A stretch of DNA of 42,843 nucleotides, taken from positions 1 through 42,843 of the IMG/VR virus record IMGVR_UViG_3300009183_000148; one strand, 5' to 3'. A model generated the notes under the pieces. It saw nothing but the letters and a program-made list of their open reading frames with translations, was not told the origin of the DNA and ran no database searches. Below, one piece after another: positions 20,760 to 31,200 of the stretch. Made by a program: the position numbers and the translations under genes. Within the stretch, counting starts at the first letter, position 1, and the number at the start of each line of letters is the position of its first letter. Source of the DNA: a virus.

Positions 20760-23413
20760 TGGCTGATTACAAAACCTCATTACTTGTTAATCGTCAAGTT
20801 CCTGAATTTATTCGGGAAGAGAACCCCGTTTTCATTACATTTTTAGAGGCATATTATGAATACCTTGAAACAAAACAGGGAACACAACTTAACGATTTAA
20901 CTAAAAGAGCAAAAGAAATCCGTGACTTATCGGATGTAGATGTTTCGATTGAAGAATTCGAAGAATCATTTTTTAACATGTATGCATCTCTTGTACCGAG
21001 AGATGTTGCCGCAGATAAAGCTCTTTTAATTAAAAATGTTTTACCTCTTTACCTCTCAAAAGGTTCTGAAAACTCATTCAAACTTCTTTTCAGATTATTG
21101 TTTGGTAATGAAGTTACAGTTACATATCCTAAGTCAGAAGTTCTTCGTGCTTCTGATGGTAAATGGTTACTTGAAAGATATGTCAAAGTAAATGACGAAG
21201 CCTTTGTTTTATACACCGGTAACGGAACAACGAAAGAATTTAAATTACCTGATGTAACGAATAGTGGCATTTTGGTATATTTTAATGGCGTATTACGAAC
21301 AACTGGTTACTTTGTTCGAAAAGAAATACAAAAATTATACTTTACTGTTGCGCCTACAAATGGTGTTGAAGTTAAAATTGCATTTACTAATTTTAATTTT
21401 GAAGTAGCCAAAACAAGAAAACTTACCGGCGTTACTTCAGGTGCAAATGCAATTGTAGAGCGTGTTGGTTCACAAGTTCTCAACAATAAATTAATTCACG
21501 AATTTTATATTGATGAAAATACACTTGATGGTGAATTCGCAATTGGTGAATTAATTAAAGCCGATACCTTTGATATAGATGATGGAATACTGTATATCTA
21601 TTTTAGAGGTCTTTCATCGGTTGTTGCCATTAATGTTATTGACGGCGGTTCAAGTTATGTGGTTGGTGATCCAGTTCCACTTAATTCACCCAATGCAACT
21701 GAACAACCTAAAGCAGTTATTTCAAAAGTCTTTAGTGGTGCAATTAATAAAGTAAATGTTTTAGATGGCGGTGCAGGTTTTAAAATACCTAAACGAATCA
21801 ATGCAGTTGGTTATGCCAACACAGAATTAGAATTTGCCATACAAGCAGTCTTTGCCAATGGTGCAAATTCTGTTGCAAGTTCATTTTTCATTTACTCAGA
21901 TGTTATTTCCGATGTAGACCCAGCAAACACAATTTTAAGTGTTACTGACTGGCATTTTCCTGGTAATGTTGCAGGACAAACGAATGTAAACACAGTCATT
22001 TCACGAGCACTCAGTAATAGTGCATTTACATCTATTGGTGCAATTTCAAATGTTGCCATTATTACTTCAAATGTAGTTTTGTCCATTGTTCCAGATTTGT
22101 TTGCTGAACCAGCGGACATTACAATATCTCCATTGACCGCAAATACAACCACAAGCACAGTTGTAAAAATTGATAGTTATGGTTCAATTGGTAAACTAAT
22201 TGTTAATGATGGCGGTGGTGGTTATGCAATAGGTGATGAATTAATTTTTACAAACCCTCCAAATAGAATGGCATTTGGTGTTGGTGCAACGGGTGAAGTT
22301 GTAGATATTGATGGTACGGGTAAAATTAGAAATGTTTTACTGTTGCCACCTAAGTTAACTGGCACAGTCAATGTATATTCATTATCGAATACAACAATTC
22401 AGGGAAACAACACCACATTCTTAACTGATTTGGCGATTGGTGACTTAGTTGTTATTCAAACAGGTAACACAGGTGTCAGTTCATGGGAAACTAGAAAAGT
22501 AGTTAAAGTTGATTCAAATACTTCGTTCAATGTGAATACTGCATTTTCAGTTAGTTTTGTTGAACAGAGAAGAATTAGAAAATATGGTATAAATCCAGTT
22601 GGTGGTCAAAACTATAAACCAGATAAACTTCCTCTTGTAACAGTATCATCCGTTGCAGGTGCAAATGCAAACATTTCTGCATATTGTATTTTGGGAGATG
22701 GTGAAGTATTAGAAGGTCGTGGTACAAAACGACCAGGTGAAATTGAGAGAATCTCCATCGTTGATCCAGGTGCCGGAATTACAATTATTCCTCAAATTGA
22801 TTTGTCTGGATTCGGTGACGGAACTGCTACTGCCAATACTGAGTTATCTCCAACATATGATTCATTACCAGGCAGATGGACAAGTTCAGATGGTATTCTA
22901 TCAAGTGACAGAAAGATTCAAGGTAGAAATTTCTATGTTAATTATTCGTATTTGACAAGTTCGTTTATAGAGTTCTCTAAATACAAGAAAATCTTTAAAG
23001 AATTATTACATCCTGCTGGGTTTAAAGCCTATGCGGAATGGGAAACATTTAATACATTACCGCAATCTGAAGTTACGACAAATACGATTGTTGCACCAAC
23101 GACAATCAGGTCATTATCAGGTACAGTTAATGTAAATGGAAGTATTGTTGTAGTTGGTTCAGGAACCAAGTTTAATGTCGCAAACTCAATTGGCATTATG
23201 ACTGTTGGTTCTTACATTGCAGTTAATTCTGAGATTCGTATGATTAATGCGATTATCAGTAACACAGTATTTACTGTAAGCAATGCGTTCTCAATTACTG
23301 CAAATACACAAGAGTTAGTTGTAATTAATACTGCATACACCGCAGTTGCAACAGAAGTAACATTAGACGAGATTATCGCTGAGAACGAACTTGTTCTTAC
23401 AGTAGAATCATAG
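20759..23413 (+). CDS. 7: gp7-like baseplate wedge subunit
   Basis: An 884-residue protein coupled to gp6. Residues 1-125 (YKTSLLVNRQVPEFIREENPVFITFLEAYYEYLE..., ENVLPLYLSKGSENSFKLLFRLLFG) form a helical N-terminal domain typical of the large wedge protein after gp6 in marine T4-like phages, usually named gp7. The rest is beta-rich with at least four GTGY-like modules (near residues 287-306, 331-348, 477-527 and 660-695) and a C-terminal helix-containing tail. T4 gp7 has 1032 residues and joins gp6, gp8 and gp10. The gp7 name relies on position and my recollection of the N-terminal type. Confidence 0.75.
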   Translation: MADYKTSLLVNRQVPEFIREENPVFITFLEAYYEYLETKQGTQLNDLTKRAKEIRDLSDVDVSIEEFEESFFNMYASLVPRDVAADKALLIKNVLPLYLSKGSENSFKLLFRLLFGNEVTVTYPKSEVLRASDGKWLLERYVKVNDEAFVLYTGNGTTKEFKLPDVTNSGILVYFNGVLRTTGYFVRKEIQKLYFTVAPTNGVEVKIAFTNFNFEVAKTRKLTGVTSGANAIVERVGSQVLNNKLIHEFYIDENTLDGEFAIGELIKADTFDIDDGILYIYFRGLSSVVAINVIDGGSSYVVGDPVPLNSPNATEQPKAVISKVFSGAINKVNVLDGGAGFKIPKRINAVGYANTELEFAIQAVFANGANSVASSFFIYSDVISDVDPANTILSVTDWHFPGNVAGQTNVNTVISRALSNSAFTSIGAISNVAIITSNVVLSIVPDLFAEPADITISPLTANTTTSTVVKIDSYGSIGKLIVNDGGGGYAIGDELIFTNPPNRMAFGVGATGEVVDIDGTGKIRNVLLLPPKLTGTVNVYSLSNTTIQGNNTTFLTDLAIGDLVVIQTGNTGVSSWETRKVVKVDSNTSFNVNTAFSVSFVEQRRIRKYGINPVGGQNYKPDKLPLVTVSSVAGANANISAYCILGDGEVLEGRGTKRPGEIERISIVDPGAGITIIPQIDLSGFGDGTATANTELSPTYDSLPGRWTSSDGILSSDRKIQGRNFYVNYSYLTSSFIEFSKYKKIFKELLHPAGFKAYAEWETFNTLPQSEVTTNTIVAPTTIRSLSGTVNVNGSIVVVGSGTKFNVANSIGIMTVGSYIAVNSEIRMINAIISNTVFTVSNAFSITANTQELVVINTAYTAVATEVTLDEIIAENELVLTVES

Positions 23414-23421
23414 GAAAAGAA

Positions 23422-25989
23422 ATGTCAACGACAATTAGAATAACAAACCTACCAATTTTAACAACGCCAGATGCAAACACTCAAAATACGGTGTTTGTAG
23501 TTGTAGATAAAAGTAGCGGAACATTCACGACAAAACAAGTCTCATTAGCCGCAATTGATTTAGCGGTTGATAATGTTGCGCCAGTTGCATTTGCAGTTTC
23601 AAACTTAGCATACGGTAAAGCAAACTCAGCGAATATTCTGGCACAAGCTGCGTTTGATAGAGCCAATACAGTAAATATCTTTACACAGTCTGCCTATACA
23701 ATGTCAAACTCGGCAAACATCTTAGCACAAGGTTCATTTACATTTGCTAATACTGTTAATGTAAAAGTTGATAGTGCATATGCTTTTGCTAATACAGTAA
23801 ACATTAAAGTAGATTCTGCATATGCATTTAGTAATACAGTTAACATCAAAGTAGATTCCGTTTTTACATTTGCTAATACAATTAATGTAAAAGTTGATAG
23901 TGCATATAACTATGCAAATTCTATAAATTCATCATTATTTTTTACAAAAACTGATGTTACACTTTTAACAAATAGAACAACTGCGGTAGAAACTTTAGCA
24001 AATACTGTAAATGTATATGCATTTTCTTCATATGCTCAAGCAAACGCAGCTAATGTTCTAGCACAAGCCGCTTTCAATGCCGCTAATACTGCTAATGCAG
24101 GTATGGTTCAAGGCGCATATGACAGAGCAAATACCGCCAACATTTTAGCGCAAGCATCTTTCAGTAGAGCCAATTCTGCAAACATAACCGCAGATGCTTC
24201 TTATGCATTTGCTAATACAATAAACATCAAAGTAGATTCTGCATACGCATTTTCTAATACAACTAACATCAAAGTTGACTCAGCATATGCATGGGCAAAT
24301 ACAATCAATGCAAAAGTTGATGTATTATATTCTTTTGCGAATAATGCAAATATTAAAGTTGACTCAGCATATGCTTTTGCCAACATAGTTAATATTAAAG
24401 TAGATTCGGCATACGCATTTAGTAACACAGTAAACATTAAAGTTGATTCTGCATATGCATACAGCAATACACTTAATGTCAAAGTTGAATCGGGATACGC
24501 ATTTGCTAATACAGTTAATATCAAAACAGATGCTGCCTTTACAAGAGCCAATGCGGCCAATGTTTTAGCACAAAATGCATACAATTATGCCAATACAATT
24601 TCAGTATCATTAAACAATGCGTTTATTTTAAATACCGCAAATACTGCTAATGCCGGATTTAATCAGGCTAATGCCGCTTTCAATCAGGCCAATGTTGCAA
24701 CAACACTTTCTGCTACTGCGTTTAATGCAAGTAATACTGCATATGTGTTTGCCAATTCTGCATATGCTCATGCAAATGGTGCCTTTAATTCTGCAAACAG
24801 TATTGGATCAACAATTGTTAACTTAGATTCACGGTTTGAAACTGTGTTTTCTAAAGCCAATGCGGCTAATGTTTTAGCTCAATCTGCATTTAATCAAGCA
24901 AATGCTGCCAATGTTTTAACACAAGCATCATTTAATTTATCAAATACTGCCAACATTACCGCAGAAGCCGCATACAGTAAAGCGAATTCTGCCAATGTCT
25001 TAGCACAAGCTGCGTTTGATTCATCCAATGTTGCGTTTGTTCACTCTAATGGTGCATACAACCTTGCAAATACAAATTCTTCATTAATTACATCCGTATC
25101 TGCAAAAACAAACTCTGCATTTGATGTTGCCAATACGGCACTTGCAACGGCTGCAATTGCAATTAACTATGACAATTTTGCCAATGCGGCTTTTGATAGA
25201 GCGAACTCTGCAAATATTTTGGCACAGTCTGCGTTCAATGCCGCTAACTCAGCCGCATCATCTTCAATCGATATCATTGCAAGAGAAACTGCAAATGCTG
25301 GGTTCGATAAAGCAAATTTATCTTATCTGTTTGCTAACACAGTTAATGTAAAAGTTGATAGTGCATATGCATGGGCAAATACTATTAATATTAAAGCAGA
25401 TGCCGCTTACACCATGGCAAATGCCGCCAATATTTTAGCGCAAGCCGCATTTGTTTCTGGAAATACTACGATTACTTCATTAGGTAATTTGTATAACTTT
25501 GCTAATACCGCTAACATTAAAGTTGATAGTGCATATGCTTTTGCCAATGCGGCCAATATATTGGCACAAAATGCATACAATTATGCAAACACCATTTCAA
25601 TTGGTGGTACGATTACTGGTAATGCGGCCACAGGTAACCTATCTGCAAATGCTGTTGGTTACATTGGTATGCCACAGAATAATTTGACTTCAAATTATGT
25701 AATCACACTTGCAGACCAAGGCAAACATTTATACTATAATGTATCATCAAACAATATACTTTATATTCCAACCACTTCAAATGTGGCGTTCCCTATTGGT
25801 GCATCAATTGCTATTATATCCAGAACATCTTCAAGTGCGAATGTGACTATCACACCAAATACTGGAGTATCATTGTTCTTGGCAGGCAATACAACATCTG
25901 CAAATCGCAATGTAACGACATATGGTATGGCAACTCTTGTGTGTGTAGCCGCAAATACTTGGTTCATTAACGGTACTGGAGTTTCGTAA
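23422..25989 (+). CDS. Tail fibre protein with about 30 copies of a 14-residue repeat
   Basis: An 855-residue fibre. The N-terminal 60 residues (TTIRITNLPILTTPDANTQNTVFVVVDKSSG) resemble fibre attachment domains. Residues about 65-730 are a 14-residue (42-base) repeat with consensus SAYAFANTVNIKVD or AAFDRANSANILAQ, interrupted by four less regular linkers. Fourteen residues equals two heptads, suggesting a trimeric coiled-coil or helical rod. The last 120 residues form a globular beta domain (VGYIGMPQNNLTSNYVITLADQGKHLYY, then ANTWFINGTGVS) like C-terminal domains of other phage fibres. It is probably a long or short tail fibre inserted between gp7 and gp8. The lectin gene follows with a TAATG overlap. 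Confidence 0.85.
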   Translation: MSTTIRITNLPILTTPDANTQNTVFVVVDKSSGTFTTKQVSLAAIDLAVDNVAPVAFAVSNLAYGKANSANILAQAAFDRANTVNIFTQSAYTMSNSANILAQGSFTFANTVNVKVDSAYAFANTVNIKVDSAYAFSNTVNIKVDSVFTFANTINVKVDSAYNYANSINSSLFFTKTDVTLLTNRTTAVETLANTVNVYAFSSYAQANAANVLAQAAFNAANTANAGMVQGAYDRANTANILAQASFSRANSANITADASYAFANTINIKVDSAYAFSNTTNIKVDSAYAWANTINAKVDVLYSFANNANIKVDSAYAFANIVNIKVDSAYAFSNTVNIKVDSAYAYSNTLNVKVESGYAFANTVNIKTDAAFTRANAANVLAQNAYNYANTISVSLNNAFILNTANTANAGFNQANAAFNQANVATTLSATAFNASNTAYVFANSAYAHANGAFNSANSIGSTIVNLDSRFETVFSKANAANVLAQSAFNQANAANVLTQASFNLSNTANITAEAAYSKANSANVLAQAAFDSSNVAFVHSNGAYNLANTNSSLITSVSAKTNSAFDVANTALATAAIAINYDNFANAAFDRANSANILAQSAFNAANSAASSSIDIIARETANAGFDKANLSYLFANTVNVKVDSAYAWANTINIKADAAYTMANAANILAQAAFVSGNTTITSLGNLYNFANTANIKVDSAYAFANAANILAQNAYNYANTISIGGTITGNAATGNLSANAVGYIGMPQNNLTSNYVITLADQGKHLYYNVSSNNILYIPTTSNVAFPIGASIAIISRTSSSANVTITPNTGVSLFLAGNTTSANRNVTTYGMATLVCVAANTWFINGTGVS
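23620..25600 (+). repeat. Coding 42-base tandem repeat array in tail fibre gene
   Basis: The fibre rod is encoded by degenerate tandem units of 42 bases (for example GCATATGCATTTGCTAATAC-type starts), in two classes: one ending NIKVD and one ending NILAQ. Copies differ in third positions but keep the protein pattern, which indicates old expansion plus possible recombination. Blocks of NIKVD units (23750-23900, 24190-24530) alternate with blocks of NILAQ units. Confidence 0.8.
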
Positions 25990-26696
25990 TGAGTGGCATG
26001 ATGGCCATGATGGCCGGCAATGCTCGGACTTCTATTGCTGCGGCTTCATCGGCAACTCTTGTCTATAATTTAGATGCAGCCGATTATTCGGTTGTACCAC
26101 TCAATGGATCACTTGCAAATGGCACAGGAGCATACACACTTACTGTGGCCAACGCTGGCGCCAGCATATCTTGGAACTCGGCCAATGGTGGATCATTTGC
26201 TAAATCGAATAGTACCGGAACAGATTTTATCTATGGTGGTCCAAGTTATGTTACTGCACAAAGTTACACAGTATTCATGGCATATAAGTTATCAGCAACA
26301 TCAGCTGGAAGATTATTGAACACTCAAAGTGAAGCAACAAAAGATTGGTTGATGGGTGCATATAATGGTAATCCAAACACTTTCTATCCCAACTTTGCTG
26401 TAAACTTACCATCGAGTGGTGCTGATACAGCTTGGCACTTAGATTGGGCAACATGGAATACATCAACGAATACTGGACAACTTTACACATCAACAAGCAC
26501 AGCACCATCAGGTGTAGCTTTTACAGGAACTAATGCTGGCGGTGGTGGTTTCAATCAGTTAAGAATGTTTAGCCGTGCAGGTGGTGTTGAAGTTCAATCA
26601 GGTAACATAGGATTCGTTAAAGTGTATGATGGTGTGTTGGATTTAGCAACCATTCAATCATTACATGCAACACATAAAACACGGTTTGGTTATTAA
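25989..26696 (+). CDS. Concanavalin A-like lectin (LamG-type) receptor-binding protein
   Basis: A 235-residue protein coupled to the repeat fibre (TAATG). After a Met-rich start (MSGMMAMMAGNA) it reads as one jelly-roll lectin-like domain: LVYNLDAADYSVVP, ISWNSANGGSFAKSNSTG, SYTVFMAYKLSATSAGRLL, WHLDWATWNTSTNTGQLYTS, GGFNQLRMFSRAGG and the terminal GNIGFVKVYDGVLDLATIQSLHATHKTRFG, which is the usual end of LamG/laminin-G-like domains in phage and marine bacterial proteins. It probably sits at the fibre tip and binds glycans on the host surface. Ligand unknown. Confidence 0.75.
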   Translation: MSGMMAMMAGNARTSIAAASSATLVYNLDAADYSVVPLNGSLANGTGAYTLTVANAGASISWNSANGGSFAKSNSTGTDFIYGGPSYVTAQSYTVFMAYKLSATSAGRLLNTQSEATKDWLMGAYNGNPNTFYPNFAVNLPSSGADTAWHLDWATWNTSTNTGQLYTSTSTAPSGVAFTGTNAGGGGFNQLRMFSRAGGVEVQSGNIGFVKVYDGVLDLATIQSLHATHKTRFGY

Positions 26697-26713
26697 TCCA
26701 TTCTAAAATGACA

Positions 26714-26721
26714 GATAAATA
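26714..26721 (+). promoter_or_regulatory. Putative late promoter (GATAAATA) for gp8
   Basis: GATAAATA in the 31-base gap between the lectin stop and the gp8 ATG (26728). The spacing to the ATG is short (six bases), so either a very short leader is used or the motif is fortuitous. It is one of few non-coding gaps in this region. Confidence 0.35.
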
Positions 26722-26727
26722 AAAGAT

Positions 26728-28287
26728 ATGCCTTCATATACTTCTAAAAAAATAAGTTTTAATGCCGCTGAACAATTCAAAGAATCGTTCTTTGAGCAGT
26801 CGCCAACTATTGGCTATGTTTTTATTGGCAATCATTTATCATATGCCAATGATGATGTTGCAGATGAAATCACAGATACTTCTGTAAATGAAAAGTTAGT
26901 ATGGGATAACATGTTTGCTGCCCGTAAAGTTACGGGTAGTGAAGTTGAATTGGTTGTCCCAAGATACGATTGGTCTGCAAATACAATTTATAAACACTAT
27001 GACGACCGTGTAGAAATTGCAAATTTAATCACCACAACCGCAAATACAAACCAACAACCAGTTGCGCCAATGTATGTAATGAATAGTGAGAGAAATGTTT
27101 ATATTTGTCTTGCTAACGGATTAAATGCAAACTCAACGATTGAACCAACAGGTAAAAACCTCAGTTCAAATGGAAATATTCAAACTGCGGATGATTATAC
27201 ATGGAAGTATTTGTATAATGTCCGTGCATCAAATCGTTTCTTAACAAACAATTGGATACCTGCACCAGTATCAACATCTAAACTAGACTACGATACATCA
27301 CCACTTATTTCGGTAGATGGTGAATTAGTTTATTTGGAAGTTGAAGATAATGGTTCGGGATATGTTCACAGTAACATTAGCGTAAGTTCATTCACTTCGG
27401 GCACTAATTTAATTACCGTAGCTAATACCAGCAACCTTGCCGCCAATATGGCACTTTCAGGACTAGGCATTGCAGGTGGTTGTTTCATCGATTCTATCGA
27501 TACACTAAACTTGCGTATTCGTCTTTCCGCAAACACTTCCGCAAACGGAGGCGGTTCAGGAAACACAGTTGCTGTTACGACTAGAGTTTTGATTGATGGC
27601 GATGGCCAGAACGCTATTGCATTGGCAAGAGTCGGTGCTAATACCGAGATTGATGAAATTATTCTTACAACTTATGGTAGAGATTATACTCGGGCAAATA
27701 TATCAGTTTTTGGAACTGGAACGGGTTGTAATGTTCGTGCAGTTCTGCCGCCAAAATATGGCCATGGATTCAATTCTGCCAAAGAATTAGGCTCAACAAG
27801 CGTCATGGTCGCAATGAAAATAGGCGAAATAGATTCAACAGAAGGTGGATTAATTTCTACTGGAACAACATTCAGACAATACGGACTTCTGAGAGACCCG
27901 CATAAATATGGATCTGATGAAGTTGTTGCTTCTGGAAATGCAAATACTGTCATTTCTCAAACAACTGATTTAACGATTATTTCTGGTTCTAGTTATAACT
28001 TAGATGAGTTTGTGTATCAAGGTCCTTCTGCAAATACCGCAACATTTAGTGGGTTTGTTAATGCACAAGATGCCAATGTGGTCAGACTTACACGGGTTAA
28101 AGGTACACCAATTACTGGTGGTCCATTAAAAGGTGTATCAACTAATCCAACAGGTAGAGCAGTTGTTGTTACAAAGAATCCTGAATTTGAACCTTATACA
28201 GGTGACATGTTGTATGTCGATAATATCGTTAAAACGCAACGAACAGATGGACAAGCTGAAAGTATCAAGTTTGTCGTAAGATTTTGA
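26728..28287 (+). CDS. 8: gp8 baseplate wedge subunit
   Basis: A 519-residue wedge protein. The N-terminus (PSYTSKKISFNAAEQFKESFFEQSPTIGYVFIGNHLSYAND) and the block WDNMFAARKVTGSEVELVVPRYDWSANTIYKHYDDR are hallmarks of gp8 in T4-like phages, as is YTWKYLYNVRASNRFLTNNWIPAP. T4 gp8 has 334 residues; the extra length here comes from inserted beta segments, including GTGY-like modules near residues 207-218 and 290-345 (EVEDNGSGYVHSNISV; DEIILTTYGRDYTRANISVFGTGTG). gp8 dimers join gp6, gp7 and gp10 in each wedge. Confidence 0.9.
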   Translation: MPSYTSKKISFNAAEQFKESFFEQSPTIGYVFIGNHLSYANDDVADEITDTSVNEKLVWDNMFAARKVTGSEVELVVPRYDWSANTIYKHYDDRVEIANLITTTANTNQQPVAPMYVMNSERNVYICLANGLNANSTIEPTGKNLSSNGNIQTADDYTWKYLYNVRASNRFLTNNWIPAPVSTSKLDYDTSPLISVDGELVYLEVEDNGSGYVHSNISVSSFTSGTNLITVANTSNLAANMALSGLGIAGGCFIDSIDTLNLRIRLSANTSANGGGSGNTVAVTTRVLIDGDGQNAIALARVGANTEIDEIILTTYGRDYTRANISVFGTGTGCNVRAVLPPKYGHGFNSAKELGSTSVMVAMKIGEIDSTEGGLISTGTTFRQYGLLRDPHKYGSDEVVASGNANTVISQTTDLTIISGSSYNLDEFVYQGPSANTATFSGFVNAQDANVVRLTRVKGTPITGGPLKGVSTNPTGRAVVVTKNPEFEPYTGDMLYVDNIVKTQRTDGQAESIKFVVRF

Positions 28288-28299
28288 GAGAAAAAATAA

Positions 28300-31200
28300 A
28301 TGTCGATTAATACCAATTTTAATGTAAATCCATACTTTGACGATTATGATGGAGGTAAAAAGTTCCTTCGTCTATTGTTTAAGCCTGGTTATGCGGTTCA
28401 GGCTCGTGAACTAACACAAGTTCAAACATTACTTCAAAATCAAATTCAAAGACAAGGTGATTTTGTCTTTAAAAATGGTTCTTTGGTAAACGGTGGTGCA
28501 ATTGTCAATGCAACGGCAACATATTTGAATTTGTCTCCAATCTATATTGCCACCAATGTTGTTGCAAATAATTTTATTGACCAAACAGTTCTTTCATTAG
28601 ATGAATCGAAGCGTGCAAAAGTTATTAGGGTATATGAAGCAGATGAAGGCACCGGCGATCCAATTACATTGATGATTCAACAAGTCTATGGTGAACCATT
28701 TGCTGCAAACGAAGTAATCAAAACAAATGAGACAACACCATATTTTGCCAATACCACCAATGTAGGTAACGGCACTATCGTATCTGTTGATACGGGTGTT
28801 TACTACTACGATGGTTTCTTTATTGAAACAGATAAACAAACAGTAGCGGTATCAAAATATAACACATCTACTGCAAATGCTCGTATTGGTTATGAAATTT
28901 CAGAATCCGTTATAACATCATCTTCTGACACATCCCTATTAGACCCAGCACAAGATGCTTCTAATTATCAAGCACCTGGTTCCGACCGTTTTAAAATTGA
29001 TTTAATTCTTTCTACTCGTTCATTAGAATCTGTTGATGATGAGAGGTTCATTCAATTACAAGAAGTTAAACAATCAGTTTTGACCGAAAATTTCCAAGAA
29101 ACACGATTAGGTGTTCTTGGAAGAGTATTAGAAGATAGAACATATGATGAATCTGGCAACTATACTGTAAATCCATTTATGGTTTCTTGTGAAGATAATG
29201 CCTCAAATTCTGCACAGACAGATATTATCATTTCACCAGGACTTGCTTATGTTTATGGTAGAAAATTTAAAACAATTTCTCCAACAATTATTACAGTTGA
29301 CAAACCAAGAGAATACATCAATGTAACAAATGAAACAATCACAATGGATTTTGGATATTTCTTATATTCAAATAATCATTTTGGTTCTTTTCCCGTTAAC
29401 ACATTACAAACTGTTGATTTACATTGCGTAAATGTGGCATCTATTAACACTGCCAATACTGCAATGATTGCCAACACAAGAGTTGGTTCTGCTCGTATCA
29501 AACAAGTTGCTTTTGATTCTGCATCAAACACATCAAATTCTGCAACATATGAATATAGAACTTACTTGTTTGATTTACAAGTAAACGACAATGTAGTTTC
29601 AAATATTGTTAGCACAACTAATTTAACAACAGGTTCAAATGTTGTGATTCATGGTTCACTATTGTCACCTATTGTTGATGCATACAAAGGTGCCAAGTTC
29701 CGTATTTCAAGTGGTTTAGGTTCTACCGAAACATCTAAAACTATTACAGGTTGGAATCCCATCACAAAGACAATAACATTGGACAAAGGATTTTTAAGTA
29801 TTTCTACACCCAATGTAGCATCTGTTGGTTGTATTGATTTTGAAATCGGTCAAATCAAATCATTAATTAATTTTAATGGAACAACAAGAGTATGTTCTGC
29901 TGATGTTGCACAAGCATCAAAAGACCCAGCTTTTACATACGATACAACATATATTTCCGATTCAGGTTTTGAACCATTGATTATGCGTTTAAAAAATGAA
30001 TATATTAAACAAAATACAATTGCAGACTTTACATACTCATATACAAGGTTGTATGAAGGTCAAATATTCTCGTCTGGTGTATCTCCGGCACTATCAGTAG
30101 GTACTGGTGAATCTTTATCTGGTGCATCTTCAGTTGCATCAATCTTAGACCAATATCAAGTTATTTGTACCACTGCTGGTGGTTCATCATATACCGCAGG
30201 ACAAATTATTCCTGCAAGCGCAATTACTGTTAATACTTCAACTCGTCAAATCACCGTTTCTGGTGGTTCTGGTATGACTGCGAATATTATAACAACAATT
30301 GATGCTTCAAACCCAGCAGTTAAACCAAAAGTTTATTACCCTGCAAACAACACAATTCAAACATCAGGTTCCGTTGATGTATTCAGTAATAGTGCCGCAG
30401 TATTGTATCCTTTTGCAGGTCAAGTTCATATTGCAAACACATTTATTAATCGTTCAGCTGATGGCATAAATTCTCTTTACTGTTCTGATGTTATTGAAAT
30501 TACAAAAGTTTTAGACTTTAGAGGTTTCAATGTAACACAAGCTAATACAACTTTTGCTGTTGATGTAACGGCAAAGTATTTCTTCGATAATGGTCAAAGA
30601 AACTCTGCTTATGACCATGCATCAATTCGTTTAAAACCAAAATATACACCACCACAAGGTCCTATTGCAGTATTCTTTAATCGTTTTTTCTCATCTGGTC
30701 CAGGTTTCTTTACAGTAGATTCTTATACTGCAAATAATATCACCAATTTTAGTTATGGTGATGTTCCTGCTTATGTGGCGGCAACTTTAAACAATACAAA
30801 TCCTGTGTATCAATTAAGAGATTCTATTGACTTTCGTCCAGTTAGATTGGATGCAACCGCAGGTTCTGGTTCAACTGTAACATTTGATGTGTCCGCTACA
30901 ACAACTGGTCCTAAGATTCCTGTTGTTGGTAGTGAAGGTATTTTAGATTATAGTTATTACTTACCAAGAATTGACAAAGTTATTTTAGATAAGTCTCAAT
31001 CTTTCCAAGTTATTAAAGGTATTTCAAGAATCACACCATCGATACCTGCTGATACTGAAACTGGTATGCCGCTTTACATTTTGACATACTCACCATTTAC
31101 ATCTGATTCAAAAGAAATCGACAGACAGTATATCAATAACAGAAGATATACAATGAGAGACATTGGTGGTATTGATAGACGAGTTTCAAACCTTGAATAC

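Noticed and set aside
24201-24584. Minus-strand open frame opposite the repeat fibre
   Set aside because: It mirrors the 14-residue repeat and has no ribosome binding site; it is a shadow of the coding repeat.
23620-25600. Tandem repeats as a CRISPR-like or non-coding repeat array
   Set aside because: Units are contiguous 42-base coding repeats in one long open frame with protein-level conservation and no spacers.
28291-28301. AAAAAATAAATG before the 2006-residue gene as a late promoter
   Set aside because: The last base of the box is not A and the motif overlaps the start codon.
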